Source: Zantedeschia hybrid cultivar
Taxonomy: Eukaryota > Streptophyta > Magnoliopsida > Alismatales > Araceae
DNA: 64,000 nucleotides
NCBI GenBank assembly: GCA_030544215.1
Contig: JARZZO010000013.1
Span: forward strand, 49,495,196-49,559,195
Direction of reading: 5' to 3'
The notes under the pieces are model-generated. The model searched no databases. It saw nothing but the letters and a program-made list of their open reading frames with translations, and was not told the DNA's origin. The first letter of the stretch is position 1. Each line of letters starts with the position of its first letter. Both the position numbers and the translations under genes were made by a program. Shown here piece by piece: positions 34,495 through 45,597 of the stretch.

Positions 34495-35724
34495 GGGGAC
34501 CTACGGCAATTTAGGGTCGGCCGCCATGACCTGCTGTTTGGATTCAGAGGGTTCATATTGCAGATTGTTATTCAAAGATTTTTTGCTTATTTGGTGATGC
34601 ATTCTGCTGCTAACCGGGGGGTTCACAATAATACCAGGAGCATAATTCAGTTTGGTAAGATCAATCAGCTCAGAAGGGGTTGTTGTAGCCAATGTCAGGT
34701 TCCCTTTAACTCTTTTCAAATCCGTTGGATTATCATGGGTGTCAGATTGCATAATAACCTTCCTTTTGGATGGAGAAAGAGCAATGACATTCTTCAGGGT
34801 ATGGGTTCACTGACTGAGGTACCATGAGGGCAGGATGGAAGGTCATGAGGAGGAAAAAACTTATCTTCCCTGTTGTCCTGTTCTCTGTCATTGATACTTG
34901 AGGGATTCTCTGATATCCTAGGTGTCACATCCCGGGATCTCAGCAGACTAGGATTTTTAGGGGATCTGAAGTGATACAGGGGACCAGTGGATAACATTCC
35001 TGCATGTTGTTGGTTAATAACTGATTGGTGGGCAACAACATCTTTGTGGGCAGCGCCAGCCTGTGCAAGGGGAACCTTGGACCTGTCACCGTCAGGAAGA
35101 GAGCAGGGGATGTGTAACGACCCGCCACCCTATAATCGGGGACCCGATTACTAAATGGGTACCGAATCATTAATTTGGAACCAAACCAGGATCTAGTAAG
35201 TCTGGGAAATAAATAATAAACTAAGCTAAACATTCACATCGCATTGAATTGAAATGAAGGTGCATGAATTAAAATTATTACAATGCGACTCGATACAGCA
35301 AATAATTACATACTCCAACTGAAAAGAAATAATTAAACATACAGGCCAGAAATAAATAACAACTACATCGGGGCATACCCCGGAACAATCGCTAAAGACG
35401 CTCAACACACGACCGCACACGCCGCTCTAGGTCTGCTGGGAGTCCTCACCTGAAAACCGCAGGGGTGAGTCTCAAGACAAGACTCAATAGGGATCCTTCG
35501 ATCCCCTACTGCCCACGCACACACCCACAAGTGCAAAATACAGCTAACGGTAAAGTAACAAGCACAGTAGTAGGTACAATTCCTAATTCTCAACATGAAA
35601 TCACATGCAGTCGAAGTGTATTAAACATGCATATTTCTAAACTAACCAACAAGGTTCCCACAACTGCCGCCTCGATAGAACACGTCAACCACACAAACAA
35701 CGGTGGGAAAAACCTCGATCCGTT

Positions 35725-35870
35725 GAGACCAAACAGTGACCCCTTGGATAGCACGCTGGCCACCTCGGCGGTCACTCCTTCTCTCAGCAAACACCGACCC
35801 GCTGAGACCAAACAGTAACCCCTCGGATAGCACGCTGGCTACTCCGACCCAACTGGCTCAGGTGGTTACT
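35725..35870. repeat. Tandem unit with compensating stems in the solo LTR
   Basis: Two direct repeats of about 47 bp (TGAGACCAAACAGT...GGATAGCACGCTGG). Each opens a stem: AGTGACC (35735-35741) pairs with GGTCACT (35770-35776), and AGTAACC (35814-35820) pairs with GGTTACT (35864-35870). The central pair differs between units, yet both stems are perfect 7-mers. Confidence 0.6.
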
Positions 35871-36235
35871 CCTTCCCCCAGCACGAGTGACACTCCAAAG
35901 GTACCTCTCCGACACCGGTACAAGCTAGCTAACCCCGGGGTTCACCAGGTGACCCTCTCCACTAGGCGTCACCCCGCCACTGCTCCCGTCAGCGTTGTGT
36001 CCCTCCGCACCGACACAGGGTGTAGAACGCTGCAACTGCCACTCTAGGTCCACCGAAACAGAAAACACGGCACGGTGCGATCCGGTCACGGAAGTAGTCC
36101 ACGGTCGCACGACATCCAACGCAATGCCATCCGGTCACGAAGAATCCATCACATCGAGTATACTAAAAGCATGCATTTAACCAACTATCTAGCAGTATGA
36201 ACACATTTTACTGGCATGAATTAGTGAGGTTCTGT

Positions 36236-36604
36236 CTTGAATCGCGTCGCCCAAGGCCGACGCCATTCAAGCTCCATGTACTGGTTTATGTAAAACACTG
36301 TCTTCAGAATCAGGCCTAAAAGGCGTCGACACCAGTGGTCGCCTTTTGAAAGGCGTCGACATCCCCAGATGCCATTCATCACAGAAAACCAGGAATTTCA
36401 GAAAACACTAATCAGGGGATTTCTGCCTTAAAAGGCGTCATGGCTACCCGACGCTTATTCAAATCGCGTCGCCCACCCATGACGTCTTTTAGTCTTGGAA
36501 TCCCCGAACTGGCAGACTCTCAGCAAGGCGATTCCTACCTAAAAAGGCGTCGTGATGGCCCGACGCCCTTCAAAAAGGCGTCGTCCATGCACGACGTCTT
36601 TCAA
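36236..36604. repeat. Array of GCGTC dyad modules
   Basis: Seven modules near 36236, 36317, 36347, 36430, 36461, 36541 and 36572, some back to back. The first has 14-bp arms with one mismatch (CTTGAATCGCGTCG against the inverse of CGACGCCATTCAAG). Four more lie at 37166-37424 in the same LTR. Confidence 0.75.
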
Positions 36605-39009
36605 CCACAGGAACCAGTCTGCCATGAGCCCGAGGGCTCCCTTTTCAACCTAAACAGCCCCACAATCACCCAAAAACGGAGGAGAAAGAGGAGCAATTCA
36701 ATCAACAGGAAATCACATTCATAAAAATTCCCCATATCATCAAAAGAACTCCTAAACATGCTTGTTCTACCCCCCAAAACCAAAGATCCATAACATGCTT
36801 AAACGGGGGAAACATGGCTTAAACACGATGCTATGGGAACCGTCACCCTACCGGATACTTGAACTCCTCCAAGCTTCAAGCCGTCCACCCGTCTCGCCCC
36901 ACGCCGCCGCCGGTACCGCCGTGGTCGTCCTTACTCCACCGTGACGTCGGCCGCCGTCCGGAGAGTGGAACGCCGCAGTGGAAGTGGAGGTGGTAGTGGT
37001 AGGAACTAGGTAGAGGATGGAGTGGAGGGAGAGATGAAATGGTGGGAGGAAAAGAGGGAGGCGGAGGAATCGCCGCCGAGTTCGCCGGAAGGGAAGGAGA
37101 GAAAGAGAGAAGGAAGAAAAGTGAGGGAAAGAAGGAGGGCTCGCGGGGTTAACCAGAGACTGGCTAAAACGCGTCGACATCCACGGACGTCTATCAGGTG
37201 ACGTGACGGCCGCTCTGACAAGACCTTAAAACGCGTCGTCCTACGCAGACGCCGTTCAGGCCACATGTCAGGGCCGTACTCTGACAATTCCAGAGTCGTA
37301 GTCTGAAAGGCGTCGTCCCACGCGGACGCCGTTCAGACGACACGACAGGGCCGTACTCTCGCGGCAAAAAACCAGCCCACGTGGCAGAACCTGAAACGCG
37401 TCTGCATCGGTGGACGCCGTTCAAGACGCGTCTCGAGGTCCTGACGCGAATCGTCACAGGACCTCATCTCCACTAGGACCAGAACTACAGGATCCGACCT
37501 CAAAAACCGGATCTGAAAGTCTCGATCCTTACAGGATGGGATGCTCAGGCAATCTGGTACTGACAAGAGGATTTTGGGCATCCATCTGGGGATTGCGGGA
37601 TGAACCAGTCTCAAGCTCTTCCAGATTATTAAATACTAATTTCTTTTTTGATTTCTGATCTGCACTATCTGAGCTGTCAGAGGGTACATGAAGAGGCATG
37701 ATGGATTGATCAATCCCCTCCTTCCCAGGGGTCATGACCTGCTGAGCTAACTTCCTTTCCTTAAGGACACTAGGGGGAGCATTAGAGGCCCGTAACCAAT
37801 CACCAAATTCAAATTTGATAGCCATCATCATGCGATTTCTCAAGACTGGAGAATAGGAATCTTTAATCTGGAGTTTAAGTTGGAGGAGCTTATTGCAGGA
37901 CACTCCTTCATGGCCAATGACACCGCAGTAGGCACAAACTCTAGGCAATCTCTTATAAGCAATCTCAAAGGATCTGATCACACCATTAGTAAGTTTGGCC
38001 TCCACCATGGATCCAAGGGGTTGGGTAACATCCAAAGAAACTTTAATTCTAGCATAGGTACTCCAATACATAACAGCCCCTTCAAGAGGGGAGTAAACTC
38101 TGCCTACCTGACTGGCCAGTTTGGAGACCACATTAACTGATAGATATTCTTCAGGTAAGTCAAAAATTCTAATCCAGATATCTCCCCATTTGAGGTCGTA
38201 TTCAGACGGGGGAGTATTTGGTCGACATCTTTCCATTAGAAGTAAATCCCCATTAAAAAACCAAGGTGATATGGCATAGGTTCGATCAACATCTTCCACA
38301 CTAGGCAGTCTAACCAGAAAAGTATTGGAGGAGTAGTCAAGGAAATTCCACTGACCTTTGGGGCACCACATTCGTGAAATCCACTCTTGAAGGCCTGCAG
38401 GACGAATCTTGATGTCTGAATGGATCTTCACGAGGATGCTAGATTTCCACCTGGCAGGATCCTCTAAATCGTCTTCTTTCAGCTCGACTGGAGCCTCTAC
38501 AATATCTCTTGTGAGTAGCTTTTGTAAGTTGTCAAGAACTTTAGCTTCAAGGTGATTGAGGGGTTCTTCAGGAGGATTTCTGTTCATGGTGGGCAGGATA
38601 GGATGTGATATGCAGCTGGCCTAGAGTGAAGGGGGACGGCTGGGAGGGTAGAAAAAACAGAGCAACCGGCCAGAAAGCAGGGGCCGAGCAACAGACACCA
38701 AAGCAGCTACAAGAGTACTAGAAAAAATTGGTTATTCAAACCGGAACCTGACGAAAGATAGGTAGTTGGGAGAACATTTGAGGTTAACGGTGGATGAAAG
38801 GTGGGAGTAAATGCGGAGGTCCGCGAGTTGGGAAAGAGAAGCACAAGGCTAGGAAGGCTGAGGAGGAAACTCCGTGGGAATGGAGGTAAAGAAGGAAGAA
38901 AACAACCAGGGCACAGGCCACCGACGGAGCCACCCAGGCGGGTGAGGAAAGTCAGCTTCCCAATACAAATGTGCATGCCGGTGCCAAGGGCGTGAGGGGG
39001 GATCAATGC

Positions 39010-42000
39010 TATGTTGTACTGCTGGTCAGTCTTTGATAATCATGTATCTTGTGGTGAGTGGAATTTTTAGAGTCCTTGAGCATTTCTCTTCTTTTTTCAC
39101 AATAATTGCTTAAGCATAGATACTATAGAGGATGATATATGTAGTGAATTTTTCTAACTAATAAAGTAATTCATCCTTCGAACAACATTTTTCCTCCAAT
39201 GGATTTGAATTGTCCAATAAGTTCTCACCTCGATCGCATGAAGTAGCACCTTACTTGCAATTTGATGACTTCAATCATGTGGGGGCATGATTTTTTTTAT
39301 TTGAACTATCTGATCAAATGCCGAGTTTGGGTTCATAGAGATAAAGAAAAAAAACAGAAACAAACAAAGTCCTTTTGACATTGCCTTTAGAATTTGAAGA
39401 TCAAATTATAATGCTAAAGATTCAGAATCTACATTATTAGTCTCATAAAATGAAATTTCTTAACAAGTAAATAAAGATACAAAATCATTTTCAAGAAAAT
39501 GCTTTACGGAATCTATAGTAATAAGCCAAGTGCCATTTTTCGAGAGGAGTGAATATGTTTCATCTATAAGTGCAAGACTCATAGAAAAGAAATACTCAAG
39601 CAAACATGCACGAATGGATCCATTAAATTTATGAACACTGTACCTTTAAAATTCAACTTGTTATAATTTTACACTTATAATTTATTTACCCTTGTACACT
39701 TGGAGCCTAACTTTCTATATAATTTTATACTTAAAATTTATTTACACTCTTACCCTTAAAACTTTAACTTGTTACAACTTTACACTTATATTGCTAAAAG
39801 TTTAAGGTGTATAGTTTTACGCTTATACCCTTAAAACTTAAAGACACGACAGCTTAAAAAGAAAACAAATAAATGAAAACAGGAGCTTTTGCAAATACCC
39901 CCTAAAAGATTTCATATTTTCTCGTATATGATTCATATTTTTGTATAAACCCTTAACGACGGTGTTATTCACATATAGCCCCCTTTACTATGTAGGTCTG
40001 CTTTAAATTTCACTTGAATTAAAATATGATGACCTTACACACAAAATGTGAAAACTAATAAATGAAAACATTAATACGTTACAAGAAAAATTGCATCAAT
40101 ATCCATCCGTAAGCTTGTTATATATATTTAGTATAAAAAATATTACTTTTATTTTTATGTAAAATAAAAATATTTTAACATAGATGCAATGCACGACAAA
40201 TCATATAGTCAAAGAGGTTATACGCAAATATCATCATAGCTAAGGGGTTAAATGCAAATATGAATTACACAGTTAGTTATCCATAAATATAGAATCTTTT
40301 AGGGGTTAATTTGTGAAAATCTAACATTCTTTTAGTACGAATATGAAGTTTTTTAGGAAAATGTTTCACAAAAAATAAAAATATATTTTTTTTCAAAAAA
40401 ACATTATCATGAGTACCCGATGACGATTATGTTTTCATTTTTTAAAATTAATTTTTTTAAAAAATAATTTTTATTTAAATATATTTTACGTAGAATCAAA
40501 CTGACCCTTGAGCTAACTAAATAGCTTAAGTTAAACACAAAGATATGCTAAATTGTTAGCCCTGTCTGCCCAGACCTAGTCCACAGAAGCCTCTAAATTA
40601 TTGAAATGCCGTGCTAAGGGCAACAAAAGCAAGAAGTTGACAAGCCCATCTCGGCTTTCTTATCTCTGCCAAAACCTCATATGATATTTGCCCTGATGCA
40701 ACAAGACCATATCTCTACAACCAGATGTCAGCTTAGCATATGCTGCCTCCCTCCCATTATTCCATGAATAATGTAGGCAATGATAAGCATGTAGACAAGG
40801 ATCGAGAGGGTGACGAAAAGGTCCGTGTCTTACCCTTTGACCATTTTTGATTACGTGTCATTCCATCATGAATGTGTCACTCTCGTGGTTGTCTATGTGC
40901 CTATGAGTTTTCTACCATAGCAATCTTAGCATTTGGAGACATTAGGGATAAGTACCTGTATTGGGAAAGAGGAAGACTTTGCTGCACCATGTTGGTACTT
41001 TTATTTTTTTAAAAATAAAAATAAAACAGAAGATAGGTCCCAACCCAATTTACATGAGGTCGGTTGTTGATTTTTCAGATTCTTTAGAATCATTCAATCA
41101 GAGATCAGATCGCACGGTTATATAAGACATAATTGGGGTCACCTAAAAAAATTAAATAAAAACACCGGTGTAGAACTGCTTGGCAGTGCAGCAAACCTTT
41201 CTCATTCGCAAATATTCTCCACTGTTCAGATTATGAGGAGGAGGCCCAGTCAGCTGATTATTATCATTATTGGAATCTTATCTCGTATATTTGGAGTCCA
41301 CGAGATGAATTTATCTTGCTGTTTTAAATGATCTAATATCAATGAACTACTATATATATAGAGCAATACAAGTGTCATTTCTATTGGGATTGAGTCACCG
41401 GGCTACGCCAAGCCCAATTTTATCGAGTCACTCGAAAGTACTGTTTAAATTTGACTAAAATGAAGATACTGTCAACACAATAATGTGTAACTAATCTAAA
41501 AGGCTGAGAATCACACGTACATCATTACTTCCGGTGCCCTTTGTTTTTTGATTCATTTCCGAGTGAAAGCGTATGCATAATAATGAGGAAATCTTTTAAA
41601 TTCTGCGATTAATAATTAAAGTATTTATGATTCAACCACTATGAAATGCCTTAAATTCAAGACTCACTTTCAACAGTTGTGCAAGATATTAAAAAAATTG
41701 TCCCGCTAATTATGAAGATCTATGTATGAATACTCTCAAGGTCTTAGATTCAAACCAACAATTGTGCAACATTTAGATGCAGGACAGGTGCCTAATTTTG
41801 CATCCATAGGATCCATACAGAACTGCTTACAAATTAAGTGTGTATATTGCTCCATTTTGTTTTCAGAATAGGGAAAGAATAAGGTTCCTTGTTCTCAGGC
41901 TAATTCTGATTTAACTGGATGAATTGATTATTCCGCATCAGAATTGTCTCTTTCTGGAATTAGGTGCATAAGCAATCATCATACACCTAAGAATTTGACA

Positions 42001-43697
42001 TTCCATCCTAGATTCCATCTTGCTATCAAAATGAAACCCTCTTTATTTTGGAATAAACAGTCTAAAATAACTAGTCTTCTCATAATCCATTATGCTATTA
42101 AAGTGGGGCAAAACCAATCACAACAGTCCATGCGCATCGCAAGTAGCTTCTCCGTCTGTTATATGACTCAAATTGACATTGCATGGGACATGATCTCTTT
42201 TTTTAGATGTTTTTGTATTCTCAGACACATGAAAAATAAGATAAATAGGTCATTTATCATGAAAAATTAGAAAAATACAAGTACATCTCATCCTCCATAT
42301 ATTTGGGTGCACACAATGACTCAAAAAGGACATTCAGAAGATCTCATTTCACATTCCACATAGATAACACACAGGTTTGAACGCAACAGATGAGTGGCAT
42401 TGTGCATTGGTAGGCGTGCAGGAGATGAGATCTTAGGGATATCTTTCTCTAATACCATGTTTGACATATCTCCTAATTGGAATCACTTTAAGCTTTTTCT
42501 AATTATTTTGAGAAAAAAAGGATGGGTGTGAAAGCGACTTCCATAATATTTTAGTTATTTTTAAAACTTCTAATTAAAAACTCTAAATTATCTTAAATTA
42601 ATAAAATAGATTATCCGGAGATGTTTGACTTTTGTAATGACGTAAAATTAATTATATAATTATTTCTATTTAATATTTTTATATTATAAAAGAAAGCTAA
42701 AAATGATTTCCGACTAAAAAAAATGTCAAGTGCATCCTAGATTTTGATTTGCTTGACCTTAACTACATGGGATAAAACGTACTTGATGCGTAACTTTTTT
42801 TTCACAGAAAATGGTTTATTTATTCTCTTCTTCATATGAGAAAATACTTCAAAAAAATTTAGAAAAGAGATCTATCAGATCTCATGTCGTATATCTCGGT
42901 AACCCGTGCATGTGCTGCGTGTAAGGCCAAATCGACGAGTTTGTCGACTCTAATATTCACAAAATAAAAAATTATGATGACTAAATATTCATCACTAATG
43001 ATATCTCAGAATAAAAGATAAAAAATAATGACAACTAGAGTCATCACTAATAATTATTAAAAATGTACGAGGGAAATTAAAAATATAGTGACAAGTGACA
43101 ACTGAACTATTTGAGCAGTGCCGCAGAGGAAAAGGAGCCAAGACAGATCGAGGTCCCCCGGAGAAAGGCTCAGCTTGTCCATGGTGATGTTGGGGAAGGG
43201 GGAGCCTAATATTTCTTATATGATCTTTTTTTTATATAGACAATATCAAATTCAAGTTATTAAATCCAATCCAACTCTCAAATTTGCTCCACCTAATCAA
43301 GACTTATGCACATTTATTAATTAAGTAAACTCGATAACTCTACAATATTTATTATCTCCACTATTTCAAGCACGCAAATGCATTAAGTTACTGAAAATTT
43401 AATTTCAGTTTATTCGAGGTAGTAGAGATGTAGTAATTTATAGGAATTGTGTATGGTATCTCCACTTGATCAAAGCTTGCAATTATTCTTGATTTCAAAA
43501 CATCCAGTATAACTTTGAAGGTTCTATGAAGCTTAGAATTTTTAATTGTGTACCCTTGGCCGTTTCTTTAGCTTAGAATTTTATTTAACATTCTTTTTTA
43601 CTAAAAATAATATGAGAGTGCTACCTGAGTGAGGGTTAAATACATCGCGATAGTGCAAGCGGAAAGAGCAGAAGCCTACCCTGGGAGAGAGAGAGAG
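39010..43697. other. Spacer right of the transposon nest
   Basis: AT-rich, without a supported gene. A degenerate tandem repeat built on TTACACTTATAATTTATTTA lies at about 39640-39850. Around 41880-42100 there is MITE-like sequence (GCATCAGAATT). The frame at 41944-42270 has no family features and is rejected. Confidence 0.55.
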
Positions 43698-44659
43698 ATG
43701 GAGCCGGGGGCTTGGGGGAGGCGGGCGAAGCGGGTGACGGACCCGCTGGACGACAGGGTGAAGGCTCGCCTCAGGGGCGACGACCACTAGCTCTCTGGCT
43801 CCTTCAGCAGCAGCGGCAGCGCGCACGAGGGCAGCGAACTCTCCGGCTTCGTCGACGGCTTCTTCTTATCCGACGAGGACAACGCTGGGGACTCGGACGC
43901 CGGCGAAGGGGCCGAAAGGGAGGATCACAAGGCCGCATCTGCGGGGTCGGACGGGGAGGGTGTCTCTTCCTTGCCTCCGGTGCCGGTGCTGGCGATGGTG
44001 CGAGACCTGCTGAATCCCTTGGCGGGAGTCGACCCCTTCAAAGTTGATCTGGTGACGGATATAAAGAAGGCCGTGGCGAGGCTCGCCGTGCTGCGCTCCA
44101 ACCTGCAGGCGTTCCGTAGGGTGGTGATGAGCTCCCTGAGGGAGTTCGGGTACGATGCCGGGATCTGCAAGGCCAGATGGGAGAGCCGAGGCGGTATCAC
44201 TGCCGGGAAGTACGAGTACATTGACGTGGTGACACCGGCGACGTAGCCGTCCCAGCCTCAGCAGCAGAGGTACCTGGTGGACGTTGAGTTTGCCGGGGAG
44301 TTCGAGATCGCGCGGCCGACAGCGGAGTACGCACGGGTGGCGGCTGAGCTGCCGCGGGTGTACGTGGGTAGGCCGGAGGAGCTGAGGCGGCTGCTGAGGC
44401 TGCTGGCGACGCGGCCAAACGGTCCCTGCGGGCGCGGGAGATGCACGTACCGCCGTGGCGGAAGCGCCGCTACATGCAGAAGAAGTGGCTGGGGCCCTAC
44501 CGCCGCACCCTCAACCCCGCGCCCTTGGGCACCGCCACAGCCGCAACGCCGGCGCCCCCACCGCCGTCCTTCTCCCCCGGCCGGGACGTGAAATGCCGGT
44601 GCGTGGGGTTCGACGCGGCGGCCCCGCGCGTGATCCCGGCTGCAACCAGGACGAGGTGA
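43698..44659 (+). pseudogene. DUF506 family, copy 2 (pseudogene)
   Basis: Starts after a (GA)n run with MEPGAWGRRAKRVTD. It aligns along its length with copies 1 and 3. TAG at 43788-43790 ends the frame at codon 31, a second TAG at 44244-44246 replaces a Gln codon, and a 1-nt deletion near 44406 shifts the last third. The family core VDVEFAGEFEIARPT and PPWRKRRYMQKKWLG are still readable, and the tail is TRTR as in the intact copies. The position of the damage gives no sign of introns. It is a recent pseudogene by its high remaining similarity, or less likely an allele that is intact elsewhere. Confidence 0.85.
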
Positions 44660-45573
44660 TCAGGGCATATATGGCGATCCGATCGTCAGACGGCAGTGGG
44701 CGGAGGAAAGGTGGCGCGTGGGGAGCCAGAAGCGCCCTGCTGCGTGACGGTTGGGTGGAGACGCTTGTAACTAAGCGGAGGTCTCGAAGACATAGATCTT
44801 CTCAGTACACGGACAGGAGTCCAACAATATTAAGAGATGAATGAACTCAAGTACTACAAAAAAATCCTCACATTATTTAAAAATTTTATAAATATTTGGA
44901 CTTTTCTCCTCTCAAGATAGCGAGACTTCTATCCAACCGTACATTGAGAAGATCCTTTCTCATAATTTAAATGTAACATAATATAGTATTATGTTAATCT
45001 TTCTTAGGTTTGTGATTGTGTTTTTATTAAGAAAGAGGATTAGATGGGTCGCTGGTCGTTTCATGGGTATGTCATACAGCCTATGGCTACTTTTCTTTCA
45101 CAAGGAAGTTCTAGCTAGCTAGCTGGTTCAGATTCTATATTGAGTGGTTGTGTAATAAAAAAGATTTATCTCACAAGTTCATAAAACTTATGACAGAATA
45201 TTTCTTATTAATGGCAGAGTCTATAAAATAACTATTACTCTATATACATATATAATTACAAAGAGAATAAAAATAGAAAAATGAGACACCCCGTGTTAGG
45301 TCACACCAAAAGGTGCCTAAGAAATGCGGATAGAAGCAAGAATATGCCAAGGACCGGATAACCACCCAAGCTAGACGCGTAATTCAGAAAATATAGACGG
45401 TAATGCTGAATAATGGCTACTCTAAATTGTTTAAAGAGGAGTAATTTATTTAGAGAAAGCAAATTACAAGTCTCTTAATAAATTGTTCACTTATCTAGTC
45501 ATAATTAATTCTTTGAGGGACTCTAGCTACCAAAGTGCTAGAGACTGTTCATCTTAAATCAGAAAATTCCCAG

Positions 45574-45597
45574 CACCCCAAGTTCGAACTTGGGGTG
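45574..45597. repeat. Perfect 24-bp palindrome
   Basis: CACCCCAAGTTC followed directly by GAACTTGGGGTG, with no spacer. It lies in non-coding DNA. It contains TTCGAA but none of the rest of a tRNA gene. Confidence 0.85.

Larger units (their letters stand above)
35113..37533. mobile_element. Solo LTR, TGTAACGACC type
   Basis: 2421 bp from TGTAACGACC to CGATCCTTACA, flanked by the TSD GGATG (35108-35112 and 37534-37538), inserted in LINE ORF1. No gag or pol is present, so this is a solo LTR left by recombination. The terminal TGTAACGACC resembles LTRs of Del/Tekay chromoviruses, but the family is not proved. It carries about eleven GCGTC dyad modules (36236-36604 and 37166-37424) and a tandem hairpin unit (35725-35870). 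A second copy ends at 605. Confidence 0.9.
34501..38587 (-). pseudogene. LINE ORF1 (nucleic-acid-binding protein), split by a solo LTR
   Basis: ATG at 38587. The N-terminal half has the DUF4283-like domain common in plant L1 ORF1 (FLVRLPSVEDVDR, then WGDIWIRIFDLPEEY). It is followed by a CCHC knuckle, CAYCGVIGHEGVSC, and a Ser-rich basic linker. The frame runs through the solo LTR insertion: codons before 37534 and after 35107 join in frame once the LTR and one TSD copy are left out. A 1-nt frameshift near 34794 breaks it before the tail. The original stop (34501-34503) is followed by an 8-nt gap to the ORF2 ATG. In life it would bind LINE RNA. Confidence 0.85.
6691..38998 (-). mobile_element. 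Full-length L1-type LINE, split by nested insertions
   Basis: A minus-strand LINE. The 3' poly(A) reads as the T-run at 6691-6698, and the 5' end is at 38998. An 11-12 bp TSD, GGGATCAATGC(T), lies at 6680-6690 and 38999-39009. Without its guests it is about 6.2 kb: 5' UTR 38588-38998, ORF1 38587-34501, ORF2 10804-6753, then a short 3' UTR. ORF1 holds a solo LTR (35113-37533). The ORF1/ORF2 gap holds a copia element (10812-34494) that itself holds a gypsy element. Several nonsense codons and frameshifts in both ORFs mark it as dead and as the oldest layer of the nest. Confidence 0.9.

Noticed and set aside
43781..43800. Stop codon 31 of DUF506 copy 2 as recoding
   Set aside because: Two further independent lesions lie downstream in the same copy, so decay explains it.
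45574..45597. tRNA B-box (GTTCGAA) suggesting a tRNA gene
   Set aside because: The rest of the cloverleaf is missing; the match is part of a perfect palindrome.
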